From NCBI GenBank assembly GCA_963798445.1, contig CAWCTH010000011.1:496001-560000 (forward strand): DNA of 64,000 nucleotides, in the 5' to 3' direction. This document shows positions 1 to 8,181 of the stretch, in pieces. The notes under the pieces were generated by a model, which saw only the letters and a list, made by a program, of their open reading frames with translations, was not told the origin of the DNA and made no database searches. Source of the DNA: DASXAI01 sp963798445 (GTDB lineage Bacteria > Actinomycetota > Acidimicrobiia > Acidimicrobiales > Ilumatobacteraceae). A program made the translations under genes and the position numbers. Position 1 is the stretch's first letter, and every line of letters starts with the position of its first letter.

Positions 1-517
1 ACGGCCCTCGGCAGCGCGCTGGCGGCCCGGGACATCGGCCTCGTCTACGGCGGTGGGGACGTGGGGCTGATGGGCGTCGTCGCCGACGCCACGCTGGCCG
101 CCGGGGGCCAGGTCGTAGGGGTCATGCCCGAGGCCCTCGTGGCCAAGGAGATCGCCCACCGCGGCGTGACGGAGCTGAAGGTCACCGGTTCCATGCACGA
201 ACGCAAGGCGCTGATGGCCGAGCTGGCCGATGGCTTCATCGCCCTGCCGGGCGGCCTTGGCACCTTCGACGAGCTGTGCGAGATCCTGACGTGGGGCCAG
301 CTGGGGCTGCACACCAAGCCGGTCGTGCTCCTGGATGTCGAGGGCTTCTGGACGCCGTTCGTCGGCGCTGCTGGACAGCGCCGTCGAGGCCGGCTTCTTG
401 CGGCCCGTCCACCGCGATCTCGCCCACCGCACGGACTCCATCCCGGGGGCGTTGGCCTTGCTCTCGTCGCCACCGCCGCCGCCGATGCACAAGTGGATCG
501 ACCGGGACTCGACCTGA
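1..517 (+). CDS. LOG family protein (phosphoribohydrolase-like), 5' cut and frameshifted
   Basis: The gene enters from outside the window. LOG proteins are Rossmann-fold enzymes that hydrolyse nucleotide 5'-monophosphates to release a free base, as in cytokinin activation. Visible are the GGGDVGLMG nucleotide loop and the family signature PGGLGTFDEL, followed by the usual KPVVLLDVEGFW segment. Right after that (about base 365) the frame moves by +1: the expected tail, LLDSAVEAGFLRPVHRD, continues in the next frame and stops at 517. Because both halves match the family, the shift is probably a one-base sequence error. Read without correction, the first frame runs on into the next gene and gives a false fusion protein. 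Confidence 0.85.
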
Positions 518-546
518 GCGAGTCCTCACCTCCCGATCACCGTGGC

Positions 547-1752
547 ATGGCTCAGGAGACGAATTCGGGTAGCAAAGAAGTGATGTCGGACGCGCCAGCG
601 GCCACCCCGGAGGGAGAACGCGAAGGCACCTCGCTGGCGTTCAAGCGGATCTGGCGCAGCGTCAAGGTCCTCTTCTTCATCTTCGTCCTGTACTACCTGG
701 TGCTGCCGCAGATCGGCGGTCTGCGCAGCGCCGTCGACGAGCTCACGGTGGTCAACCCGATCCTGCTCGTCATCGGTGTCGCCCTTCAGGGCTCGGCACT
801 GGCGGCCTACAGCTTCATGACGAGGGCGGCGTTGCCGAGCGGTGCCATCCCGTTCAACCGCCTGCTGCGCATCCAGCTCGCCACCAAGGCGGTGTCGAAC
901 ATGGTGCCGGGCGGGAGTGCCGCCGGCTCGGCGATGGGGTACCGGCTCCTGACCACCGGCGGGGTCCGCGGTCCCGATGCCGGCTTCGCCCTGGCGACGG
1001 CGGGCCTCAGCTCGGCGGTGGTGCTCAACGTGATCCTGTGGATCGCGCTGCTGGTGTCGATCCCGGCCGCCGGCTTCAACCCGCTCTACGTCACCGCCGC
1101 CATCGTCGGCGTGGTGATCATGGGCTTCTTTGCCGCCATCGTGATCGGGCTCATCAAGGGCGAGGAGGCAGCCGAGCGGGCGCTGCGCAGCGTGGCCCGC
1201 CGGGTCAAGTGGCTCGACGAGGAGCGCACTGGTGCGGTGGTGAACCGCTTGGCCAAGCGCCTGCGAGAGCTCATGTCGGAGCCGCAGCTGCTCCGCCGGG
1301 TGATCATCTGGGCCATCGTGAACTGGCTGCTCGACGCGGCCTCGTTGTGGATCTTCCTGCGGGCGTTCGGCGCCACCGTGCGCCCCGACGGTCTCTTGGT
1401 CGCCTTCGGTCTGGCCAACGTGCTGGCGGCGCTGCCGATCACGCCGGGTGGTCTGGGCATCGTCGAAGGTGTGCTCATCCCCACGCTGGTGGGCTTCGGT
1501 GCCGATCGCACCAGCGCCGCCCTCGGTGTGGCCTCGTACCGGCTGGTGCAGTACTGGATGACGCTGCCCGTCGGTGGCATCGCCTATCTCTCTTTGCGTT
1601 ACGGACCATGGTCGATCACCCGGGCGAGACGGTTGGAGAAGTTCAGACGCATCGCTGCGGAGGCGGCAGCGTCGGCCGAGCATCGCCTCGAGTTCGCCGA
1701 CCACCAGGGCCCGGATCCCGTCGAGCCGGCCGACGGCAGCGCCGCCAGTTGA
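547..1752 (+). CDS. YbhN/AglD-type flippase-like integral membrane protein
   Basis: This protein of about 401 residues belongs to the lysylphosphatidylglycerol synthase transmembrane (YbhN, UPF0104) family. Members are multi-pass inner-membrane proteins thought to flip or handle lipid-linked molecules. A charged N-terminus is followed by about eight hydrophobic segments beginning near residue 38 (VLFFIFVLYYLVL). The two family motifs are present: PGGSAAGSAMGYRLL near residue 120 and ITPGGLGIVEG near residue 300. The C-terminal 45 residues are charged and cytoplasmic. ATG 547 is chosen; ATG 583 in the same frame is possible. The substrate cannot be told from the sequence. Confidence 0.85.
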   Translation: MAQETNSGSKEVMSDAPAATPEGEREGTSLAFKRIWRSVKVLFFIFVLYYLVLPQIGGLRSAVDELTVVNPILLVIGVALQGSALAAYSFMTRAALPSGAIPFNRLLRIQLATKAVSNMVPGGSAAGSAMGYRLLTTGGVRGPDAGFALATAGLSSAVVLNVILWIALLVSIPAAGFNPLYVTAAIVGVVIMGFFAAIVIGLIKGEEAAERALRSVARRVKWLDEERTGAVVNRLAKRLRELMSEPQLLRRVIIWAIVNWLLDAASLWIFLRAFGATVRPDGLLVAFGLANVLAALPITPGGLGIVEGVLIPTLVGFGADRTSAALGVASYRLVQYWMTLPVGGIAYLSLRYGPWSITRARRLEKFRRIAAEAAASAEHRLEFADHQGPDPVEPADGSAAS

Positions 1753-1760
1753 TCCAGTCG

Positions 1761-1780
1761 GGCCGCAATTCGGTGCGGCC
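1761..1780 (+). terminator. Short GC hairpin after the YbhN-like gene
   Basis: GGCCGC (1761-1766) and GCGGCC (1775-1780) are perfect complements around an 8-base loop, 8 bases after the stop codon. No U tract follows, so this is a weak terminator candidate. Its loop carries a half copy of the ATTCGGT motif found in the adjacent palindrome. Confidence 0.35.
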
Positions 1781-1781
1781 A

Positions 1782-1799
1782 CGATTCGGTACCGAATCG
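1782..1799. promoter_or_regulatory. 18-bp perfect palindrome, operator candidate upstream of maoC-like gene
   Basis: CGATTCGGTACCGAATCG is a perfect palindrome ending 20 bases before the MaoC-like start codon. A 17/18 match lies at 30140-30157, 22 bases before the acyl-CoA dehydrogenase start. Size and symmetry fit a dimeric TetR-type repressor site; the regulator is not in the window. Confidence 0.7.
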
Positions 1800-1819
1800 G
1801 CCGGTAGCGTCGCGGCCCG

Positions 1820-2341
1820 ATGACGACCCACGAGCGCCCCTTCGGTCGCTACCTCGAGGACTTCACCGTCGGCGACGTGTACAAGCACTGGCCCGGCAAG
1901 ACCATCACCGAGTACGACGACCACCTGTTCTGCATGATCACCATGAACCACCACCCGTTGCACACCAACGTGTGGTTCGCCGAGCACCAGAGCGTGCAGG
2001 GCCGCAACGTCGTGGTGGGCAACCTCGTGTACTCGCTGGCGCTCGGGATGAGCGTGCCCGACGTGAGTGGCGCCGCCATCGCCAACCTCGAGGTGGAGAC
2101 GCTGCAGCACAAGCACCCGACCTTCCACGGCGACACCATCTACGCCGAGACGCGGGTGCTCGACGTCAAGGAGTCGGCGTCCCGGCCTGACCGAGGCATC
2201 GTCACCGTCGAGACCAAGGCGCTCAACCAGGACGGCGCCGAGGTGTGCTACTTCCGCCGCAGGGTCATGGTGTGGAAGCGCGACGCTGCACCCGGTCGCT
2301 TGCGCCCCTACGACGGCCAGGACGTCTGGACCGACGCGTGA
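1820..2341 (+). CDS. MaoC-like hot-dog dehydratase
   Basis: This 173-residue single hot-dog-fold protein should hydrate or dehydrate an acyl-CoA thioester. The fold shows in the PFGRYLEDFTVGD start, the central helix region DDHLFCMITMNHHPLH, and the GDTIYAETRVLDVKES strand. The active-site stretch reads MNHHPLH where classical R-specific hydratases have a GDxNPxH pattern, so the usual catalytic Asp appears as Asn. Similar mycobacterial proteins sit in branched-chain (leucine) catabolic loci, which suggests but does not prove such a role. The gene is preceded by a perfect palindrome shared with the acyl-CoA dehydrogenase at 30180, so the two are likely co-regulated. Confidence 0.85.
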   Translation: MTTHERPFGRYLEDFTVGDVYKHWPGKTITEYDDHLFCMITMNHHPLHTNVWFAEHQSVQGRNVVVGNLVYSLALGMSVPDVSGAAIANLEVETLQHKHPTFHGDTIYAETRVLDVKESASRPDRGIVTVETKALNQDGAEVCYFRRRVMVWKRDAAPGRLRPYDGQDVWTDA

Positions 2342-3096
2342 CGGTGAATCCTGCCGCCGCCCAGGGCTTCAGCGCCGGGGCCGACGCCTATGACCGCGGC
2401 CGGCCGTCCTACCCGGTCGCCGCCGTCGATCACGTCGTGAAGGAACTGGGCCTGGCCGCCGGGCGCCGGGTCATCGACCTCGGTGCCGGCACCGGCAAGT
2501 TCACCGAGCTGGTGATCGGGTCGGGCGCCGAGGTGGTGGCGGTCGAGCCGGTGGCCGAGATGCGGGCCAAGCTGGAAGCGGCGCTGCCCGACATCAGCGC
2601 GGTGGACGGCACCAGCGAGGCCATCCCGTTCGACGACGCCACGGCCGACGCCGTCGTGTCGGCGCAGGCCTTCCACTGGTTCGATCCGGGCCGGGCCGTG
2701 CCCGAGATCGTCCGCGTCCTTCGCCCCGGTGGCGGGATGGCGTTGCTCTGGAACCAGCGCGACGAGTCGGTGCCGTGGGTGGCGGAGCTGTCGCGGATCA
2801 CCCGCTGGACGGCCGAGGCGCCGTACCCGCGTGATGCCGATTGGGCGGCGGTCGTCGCCGGCGCCGCCCGCGGCCGCATCACGAAGCTGGCACTGACGGC
2901 GTTCCCCTACGAGCAACTGGTCGACCGGGAGACGCTGCTCGACCGAGTCCGCTCGATCAGCTACCTCGCCGCCGGCCCGCCTGGTGAGCTCGATGCCGTG
3001 CTGGCCGACGTGCTCGATCTCGTGTGGGAGTTCCCCGAGCGGTTCGTGCTCCCGTATCGCACCGACGTGTGGATCGGCCATCTGATCCCCGCCTAG
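2338..3096 (+). CDS. Class I SAM-dependent methyltransferase
   Basis: A protein of about 252 residues with a methyltransferase-11-type Rossmann domain. The SAM loop VIDLGAGTGKFTE is near residue 45, the acidic second strand reads VVAVEPVAEM, and VLRPGGGMALLWN forms strand 5. The start GTG overlaps the previous stop (GTGA), indicating translational coupling with the MaoC-like gene. The acceptor is unknown. Sequences of this type (AFHWFD signature after motif III) are common in actinobacteria as orphan small-molecule methyltransferases. Confidence 0.85.
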   Translation: MTVNPAAAQGFSAGADAYDRGRPSYPVAAVDHVVKELGLAAGRRVIDLGAGTGKFTELVIGSGAEVVAVEPVAEMRAKLEAALPDISAVDGTSEAIPFDDATADAVVSAQAFHWFDPGRAVPEIVRVLRPGGGMALLWNQRDESVPWVAELSRITRWTAEAPYPRDADWAAVVAGAARGRITKLALTAFPYEQLVDRETLLDRVRSISYLAAGPPGELDAVLADVLDLVWEFPERFVLPYRTDVWIGHLIPA

Positions 3097-3929
3097 CGCT
3101 GCTGGCGTGGGGTGAGGCCGAGCGGCGCGATCTGCCGTGGCGGCGCACCCGGGATCCGTGGGCCGTCCTGGTGTCGGAGCTGATGCTCCAGCAGACGCAG
3201 GTGCCTCGCGTCCTGCCGCGCTACGCCGCGTTCCTGGCGGCGTTCCCCACCGCGCCGGCGTGCGCCGCCGCTCCTCTCGCCGACGTGGTGCGGGCGTGGG
3301 AAGGGCTGGGCTACAACCGCCGCGCCGTCAACCTCCACCGGGCGGCGGTGCGCATCGCCGCCGACGGCTTCCCCGACACGCTCGTCGGGCTCATGACCCT
3401 GCCCGGCGTGGGCCCGTACACGGCGCGGGCGGTGCTGGCCTATGCCTACGAGGTCGACGTCGCGGTCGTCGACACCAACGTCGCCCGCATCCTGGCTCGC
3501 CTGGAGGGCCGCCGGCTCTCGCCCAAGGGCGCGCAGGCGGCGGCCGACGCTCTGGCCGCGCCGGGCGAGGCATGGGCGTGGAACCAAGCGATGATGGATC
3601 TTGGCGCGCAGCGGTGCCGGCCCCGGCCGCACTGCGATGGCTGCCCGCTGGCGCCGTGGTGCCGGTGGCGCGGCGCCGGCTACCCCGCACCGGACCCCGC
3701 AGTCGGCTCGGCCCACGTCAGCGGCGGGCAATCGCGCTTCGACGGGTCCGATCGTCAGGGCCGCGGCCGGCTGGTGGCGGCGCTGCGGCGGGGACCGGTG
3801 GCCGAACTGGATCTCGCTCGCGTGATGGGGTGGCCCGGCGACCCCGAACGCGCCGTCAGGGTGGCGGCCACGCTCGTCGCCGACGGCCTCGCGGCGGAGA
3901 CGAGCGCAGGCACCCTGACCCTCGCGTAG
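3069..3929 (+). CDS. mutY: A/G-specific adenine DNA glycosylase
   Basis: MutY removes adenine mispaired with 8-oxoguanine. The catalytic Glu lies in SELMLQQTQV, the helix-hairpin-helix is LPGVGPYTARAV, and the catalytic Asp is in AVVDTNVARIL. The C-terminal [4Fe-4S] loop reads C-x5-C-x2-C-x5-C rather than the usual C-x6-C-x2-C-x5-C. There is no NUDIX-like 8-oxoG recognition domain, only a short tail of about 90 residues, giving about 286 residues in total. GTG 3069 is the best start: it keeps the conserved N-terminus but overlaps the methyltransferase by 28 bases. Confidence 0.85.
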   Translation: MDRPSDPRLALLAWGEAERRDLPWRRTRDPWAVLVSELMLQQTQVPRVLPRYAAFLAAFPTAPACAAAPLADVVRAWEGLGYNRRAVNLHRAAVRIAADGFPDTLVGLMTLPGVGPYTARAVLAYAYEVDVAVVDTNVARILARLEGRRLSPKGAQAAADALAAPGEAWAWNQAMMDLGAQRCRPRPHCDGCPLAPWCRWRGAGYPAPDPAVGSAHVSGGQSRFDGSDRQGRGRLVAALRRGPVAELDLARVMGWPGDPERAVRVAATLVADGLAAETSAGTLTLA

Positions 3930-3980
3930 CGGGCGGCCCAGCCCAGCCCGACCCCGCCCGGCCCCGAAACCTCGGCTTTT

Positions 3981-4025
3981 GCTACGCGATATGTGTCGCA
4001 ATCAGCGCCAACCGCAGTCAGTACG
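3981..4025 (+). repeat. Interspersed 45-bp repeat, copy 1
   Basis: Found in the gap between the convergent mutY and SGNH genes. The reverse complement of 28231-28275 matches it at 41 of 45 positions, counted by eye. It contains the run TGTGTCGCAATCAGCGC. No gene is encoded in the rest of 3930-4042. Confidence 0.75.
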
Positions 4026-4042
4026 AATTTTCATGTCCCGGG

Positions 4043-5872
4043 TCACGTCGCGGCGAGGAGGTCGGCGACGATGTGGGTGCGGGCGAAGGTGTAGATGCAC
4101 ACCCGACCATTGGCGCTGGCGCCGGTGACGGTGAGGTTGGCCACGACCTGCCCGGGCCTGAAGTTCACGTTCGACGCCAGCGGCCGGTCGGCGGCGGCGC
4201 ACGTGCCGTCGTCACGCGCCGGCCACACCGTGAGGAAGCCCTTGGCGCGCGGCAGCACGACGGCCACGTTCAGCGCCGCGCCCGCGACCCCCGCGCCGAG
4301 GTCCACCGAGACGGCGGAGTCGGCGGCGACCTCGCCGGCCAGCCCGCCGGTCCCGTCGCGCGTGTCCAGCAGCCGTCGCGGCGTCTGGGCCGCCAGCGTG
4401 CCCTTGCCGGCGAGGAACCAGCCGTCGAGATCGATCACGATGTTCGTGTCGCTGAACGCGTAGACGCACACCCGCCCGCCACCGAGGCGCACCATCACGA
4501 GGTTGGCCACCGGCTCGGCATCGGCCACGTTCACGTTCGACGTCTCGGGCCGCGACGCCGGCTCGCACGTGCCGTCGACGGCCGCGGGCCACACCGTGAC
4601 GAAGCCCGGTGCCGACGCGTCGGTGGCAGTGACGTTCAAGATGGCGCCGGTGGCGTCGGCGGGAGCCAGTCCGGCGCCGGTCACGCCCACACCGAGCACG
4701 TGCCCGGCGGCCAACCGTGCCGTGGCGCGGGTGTCGACCACCCGTGCCGGGCGGGCGGCAACGGCCTCGTCGCCGGAGCCGGCTTGGAACCAACCCATCA
4801 GGTCGACCACCACATCGGTCTGCACCATCGTGTAGATGCACGCCCGGCCGCTGGTGCTCAGGCGAGCGACCACCAGGTTGGGGCGGGCCTCCCCGGCGAC
4901 GTAGTTCACGTTCGACGCCAACGGCGGGGTGGCCGATCCGCACGGGTACACGGTGACGAAGCCGGCACCGCACGGATCGACGACGGTCACGTTGAGGGCG
5001 GCGGCGCTCGCACCGGCGGGCACGCCCGATCGGCCGGTCACCTGCAGCTCGATCGCCCGCCCCTCGCCGACGGGTCGCCCGGTGCGCGAATCGAGGATGC
5101 GCTTGGGCTGGGTGCCGGTGAAGCCGGCGCCGCTGTCGGGCATGGTCGACGGCAGCGTCGCCGCCGGCGCGGCGGTGGGGGCACCGATGGCCGACGTGGC
5201 GGCGCAGTGCTTGTCGGCCGGGGGCGGCACCCCGATGCCCGGTACGCCGTCGAGCCGCTCCTTCAGCCATCCGGCATAGGCGGTGGAGCCGTCCTTGGTC
5301 AGATGGATGCCCACGCCGTCATCGGGGATGAACCACCCGGGGTGGGTCTTGCTGAAGCCGTCCCAGTCGAGCAGGCGCATCGTGGGCCAGCGCGTCGTGG
5401 CCGCTTGCAGCCGGTCGTTCTCCGTGGCGAAGTCGGGCCGGTTCAGGGTGCTCAGCCCGACCCACAGCACGAGGGGCACGTCTTGGGCGGTCAGCGCGGC
5501 CAGCGCGGCGTCGATGGCGGCGGCGCTGGGCTTGTCGTTGTAGCCGAGCTCGATCACGATCACGTCGCCGATGTGACCGGCGTTGGCGACGATCTCGGCC
5601 TGCCCCGTCGTGGGCGCGACGCCGTTGTACGGGCAGCTCGTCACCAGGCCGCGACACACGGCGGCGTTGATCACGGCGCCCGGATACGACGCCAGCAGCG
5701 TCTTCTGGAGCGCGTCCTGGGCGCCCGCCGTCACCGAGTCGCCCAGCAGGTACACACCCGGCCCGGGCGCGGCGTGGGCCACCGGCGGGGCGGCGACGAT
5801 GACGGCCAGGCCGGCCGAGAGCAGACCCAGGGCCAGCAGGACCCGCCACCGACCCGCCACCGCCCGCTGCAC
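4043..5872 (-). CDS. Secreted SGNH/GDSL-type hydrolase with three C-terminal beta repeats
   Basis: A 609-residue exported protein. A signal peptide (hydrophobic residues about 11-30, likely cut after AHA-35) precedes an SGNH esterase domain: GDS at 44-46 (block I Ser), GYND near 110 (block III), and DGVGIHLT near 175 carrying the Asp/His of block V. Residues about 255-609 hold three copies of a roughly 110-residue repeat whose marks are R-x-L-D-[ST]-R, LNVTVVDP, ASNVN and C-[IV]-Y. Such repeats are usual in cell-surface actinobacterial enzymes and are probably wall- or sugar-binding. The gene lies 18 bases after a paralogue with the same layout. Substrate unknown; a polysaccharide O-deacetylase is one possibility. 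Confidence 0.8.
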   Translation of the reverse strand: MQRAVAGRWRVLLALGLLSAGLAVIVAAPPVAHAAPGPGVYLLGDSVTAGAQDALQKTLLASYPGAVINAAVCRGLVTSCPYNGVAPTTGQAEIVANAGHIGDVIVIELGYNDKPSAAAIDAALAALTAQDVPLVLWVGLSTLNRPDFATENDRLQAATTRWPTMRLLDWDGFSKTHPGWFIPDDGVGIHLTKDGSTAYAGWLKERLDGVPGIGVPPPADKHCAATSAIGAPTAAPAATLPSTMPDSGAGFTGTQPKRILDSRTGRPVGEGRAIELQVTGRSGVPAGASAAALNVTVVDPCGAGFVTVYPCGSATPPLASNVNYVAGEARPNLVVARLSTSGRACIYTMVQTDVVVDLMGWFQAGSGDEAVAARPARVVDTRATARLAAGHVLGVGVTGAGLAPADATGAILNVTATDASAPGFVTVWPAAVDGTCEPASRPETSNVNVADAEPVANLVMVRLGGGRVCVYAFSDTNIVIDLDGWFLAGKGTLAAQTPRRLLDTRDGTGGLAGEVAADSAVSVDLGAGVAGAALNVAVVLPRAKGFLTVWPARDDGTCAAADRPLASNVNFRPGQVVANLTVTGASANGRVCIYTFARTHIVADLLAAT

Positions 5873-5890
5873 CGTCGTGACACTACGTGG

Positions 5891-7660
5891 TCAGGAATTC
5901 ACCAGCGTGGCAAGGCGATCGATCACCACATCGGTGCTCGTCGGTGATGTCACGCAGAAGCCGCCCGCCGCCGAGCCCACGGCAGCCAGCGCCGGCACCA
6001 CGTCGCCGCTGCGGTAGTTGGCGTTCGACACCCACGGCACGGCGTCGCACGGATGCACGGTGAGGTAGCCCGCCGCGCTGGGCCCGGTGGCGGTGACGTT
6101 CACGATGGCGCCCGTGGACGAGGGCACCGTCAGGGTGGCCCCGGCGCCGAGCCGAGCGCCGCCGGTCTTGCTGCGCGTGTCGACGATGCGTTGGGGGGTC
6201 TGCGGGGCCAGCAACGAGCCGGTCGACCCGAACCAGCCCTCGAGGTCGACGATGACGTGCATCGGCGTCGAGGTGTAGATGCACACCGTGCCGTCGCCGG
6301 CGACGGCCGAGGCGGCCAGGTTGGCCACCACCTCGCCGCGCTGCACGTTGAGAGTGGACACCGGCGCCGCGCCGCTGTTGCCGCAGGCCGAGACGGTCAC
6401 GTACCCGGCGCTGTCGGCGCCCACGGCGGTGACGTTCACCAAGACCGCCGCGGGCGACGTGGGCGCGTCCGGCCAGGGCGTCACCGTCACCGGCAACGTG
6501 GCCCCGGCCGCCCGCTTGCCCACGACCGAGGAGCCGGCCCGGTAGGCGTCACGCGTGTCGACCAGACGCGACGGTGTGAGGGCCTGATACCGCCAGCCCT
6601 GGCCCGGGGCCAGCCAGCCCGAGATGTCGACGGCGACGTCCGTGGTGGCGTAGCTGTAGACGCAGAGGTGGCGGTCCTGGCCCAACACGACGAGGGCGAG
6701 GTTGGCGCGGGTGGCGCCGCGCCCGTAGTTCACGTTCGACGCCACGGGCACGTTCGTGCCGCAGGCGTAGCCCGTGAGGAAACCGGCAGCGCACGGATCG
6801 ACGGCGGTCAGGTTCACCATGGCCGCCGTGGCGGTCGACGGCACCAGCGTGGAGAGATCGATGTCGAGGGCCCGGCCGGCCCCGAGCGGCGTTGCCGAGC
6901 GGGTGTCGGCGACGCGGGTCGGGGCGAGGGCCACGAAGCCACTGGCCGCCGCCACCTTGGCGGCGCCGGTCTGGCCGGTGGCGGCGGGCGTGCCGCTGAC
7001 GTCACCGCGACAGCGGCTGCTGGCGGTCGAGCCACTCACCGTGGCGCCGCTCAACATCGTGTCCACGTTGGCCTTGATGAACGTCGCGAGGCCCATGGCG
7101 CCGGCCCCGGTGAGGTGCAGGCCGTCACCGCCGAACCAGTCGCCGTGGCCCGTCGAGTACGCGTCCCAGTCGGCGACCGTGAGCGTCGGGTGCTGTTCGG
7201 CGGCGGCGGCGAGGGTGGCGTTCGAGTTGGTGTAGCGGCCGGTCGTGTTGCGGTAGGTGAACCAGAGCACGCGGGGCACGCCCTGCGCCTCGGCCTCGGC
7301 CATCACGGCGTCGAGCCCCAGTGCGAGGTTGCCGTCGTTGTATCCGGCCATCATCACGAGCACGTCGCCGAGCTGACCGGCGTTGGCCTTCATCACCGTC
7401 AGGGCCGCCGGTGGGCGACCGTCGTACTGGGTGCTGCAGCTCGGTTCCCGCAGCGTGCGGCACACCTTGGCGTCGAGGGTGACGTCGTAGGACGCGCTGA
7501 GCAGATCGCGCGCGGCGCCGGAGAAGCTGAGCCCGGCCATGACCGAGTCGCCCAGCAAGAACACCTTCGGTGCCGCCGCCGAGGCCGGCCGCGCCGGCAG
7601 CAGCGCGGGCGCCGACAGCGCCACGAGGGTGATCGCCAGCGCCGCCGCCGTCCGTCGCAT
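5891..7660 (-). CDS. Secreted SGNH/GDSL-type hydrolase paralogue with three beta repeats
   Basis: This 589-residue protein has the same architecture as its downstream neighbour. The signal peptide ends near ASA-28. The SGNH domain shows GDSV (Ser39), AGYND (block III) and GGDGLHLT (block V). After a Ser/Thr-rich linker come three R-x-[VL]-D-T-R repeats with LNV/VNVTAV and SNVN-type cores. The ATG shares one base with the stop of the UGSC selenoprotein gene (TGATG), so the two are translationally coupled. The protein is too divergent from its neighbour to be a recent duplicate. Confidence 0.8.
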   Translation of the reverse strand: MRRTAAALAITLVALSAPALLPARPASAAAPKVFLLGDSVMAGLSFSGAARDLLSASYDVTLDAKVCRTLREPSCSTQYDGRPPAALTVMKANAGQLGDVLVMMAGYNDGNLALGLDAVMAEAEAQGVPRVLWFTYRNTTGRYTNSNATLAAAAEQHPTLTVADWDAYSTGHGDWFGGDGLHLTGAGAMGLATFIKANVDTMLSGATVSGSTASSRCRGDVSGTPAATGQTGAAKVAAASGFVALAPTRVADTRSATPLGAGRALDIDLSTLVPSTATAAMVNLTAVDPCAAGFLTGYACGTNVPVASNVNYGRGATRANLALVVLGQDRHLCVYSYATTDVAVDISGWLAPGQGWRYQALTPSRLVDTRDAYRAGSSVVGKRAAGATLPVTVTPWPDAPTSPAAVLVNVTAVGADSAGYVTVSACGNSGAAPVSTLNVQRGEVVANLAASAVAGDGTVCIYTSTPMHVIVDLEGWFGSTGSLLAPQTPQRIVDTRSKTGGARLGAGATLTVPSSTGAIVNVTATGPSAAGYLTVHPCDAVPWVSNANYRSGDVVPALAAVGSAAGGFCVTSPTSTDVVIDRLATLVNS

Positions 7661-8181
7661 CAGCTGCTCAGGATATTCCCCAGGATCTCCTCGAACGCCG
7701 CATCGGCGTAGGCGACCATCTCCTCGTCGGTGCGGTCCTGGATGGGATGGGGCGTGAAGACCCGCGCCACCGTGGGAAAGCCGAGGGACGTCGACTGCGC
7801 GATGGCGGCCTGCACGAACTCAGCCGAGGCCACGAAGACCGACGGAACACCCCTGCGCTCGAGATCGACGATGTCGTGCACACTGCACGACGTACAACTG
7901 CCTCAATCGGCCAGCGCCTCGATGACGAGGTCGCACTGCGTGGAGATCTCGTGGCGGAGGTCGATGGGTGCCGGCTTGGTGAAGGTGGGCTTGGCGTAGC
8001 GGTTCACGCGCACGCCCATCTCGGTGAGGCGCTGCTCCAAACGGTCGAGGAAGACGTTGCCGCGGGGCTTGCTGATGTCGAGCAGGCCCACCGTCTTGCC
8101 GTCCAGCGATGCCGGGCGGGGCAGCCGTTCACGCGTCTCGATGGTCTGCTCGCCGGTCGGGTCCAAGACGGTGCGGCTCAT
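7660..8181 (-). CDS. UGSC family selenoprotein with in-frame UGA (Sec93)
   Basis: Naive translation gives two ORFs split by a TGA at 7905-7903, but they are in the same frame. Joined, they make a 173-residue protein with the signature ALADUGSCTSCSVHD. The UGSC family is named for this Sec-Gly-Ser-Cys motif. Sec93 is followed by Cys96 and Cys99 as resolving-cysteine candidates, suggesting a thiol or selenol redox role; the exact reaction is unknown. A perfect hairpin with a GUG loop begins 12 bases after the UGA and fits a bacterial SECIS element. ATG 8181 overlaps the upstream stop (ATGA), and the stop overlaps the next start (TGATG). No selA, selB, selC or selD is in the window. If the host cannot make Sec, the gene would be truncated at residue 92. 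Confidence 0.85.
7873..7891 (-). promoter_or_regulatory. Predicted bacterial SECIS hairpin
   Basis: On the minus strand GTCGTGCA (7891-7884) and TGCACGAC (7880-7873) form a perfect 8-bp stem with a GTG loop (7883-7881). The loop's first G is 20 bases after the UGA. Known bacterial SECIS hairpins place a loop G about 16-37 bases downstream. The stem also encodes the conserved region after the UGSC motif, so coding constraint and structure coincide. Confidence 0.7.

Noticed and set aside
61..1752. Apparent 563-residue fusion of a LOG protein and a membrane protein
   Set aside because: The LOG tail is found in another frame and stops at 517, so the fusion is produced by a frameshift.
3137..5947. 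A 936-codon open frame on the plus strand
   Set aside because: It is antisense to the SGNH hydrolase and part of mutY, has runs of Arg/Gly without family motifs, and is explained by high G+C.
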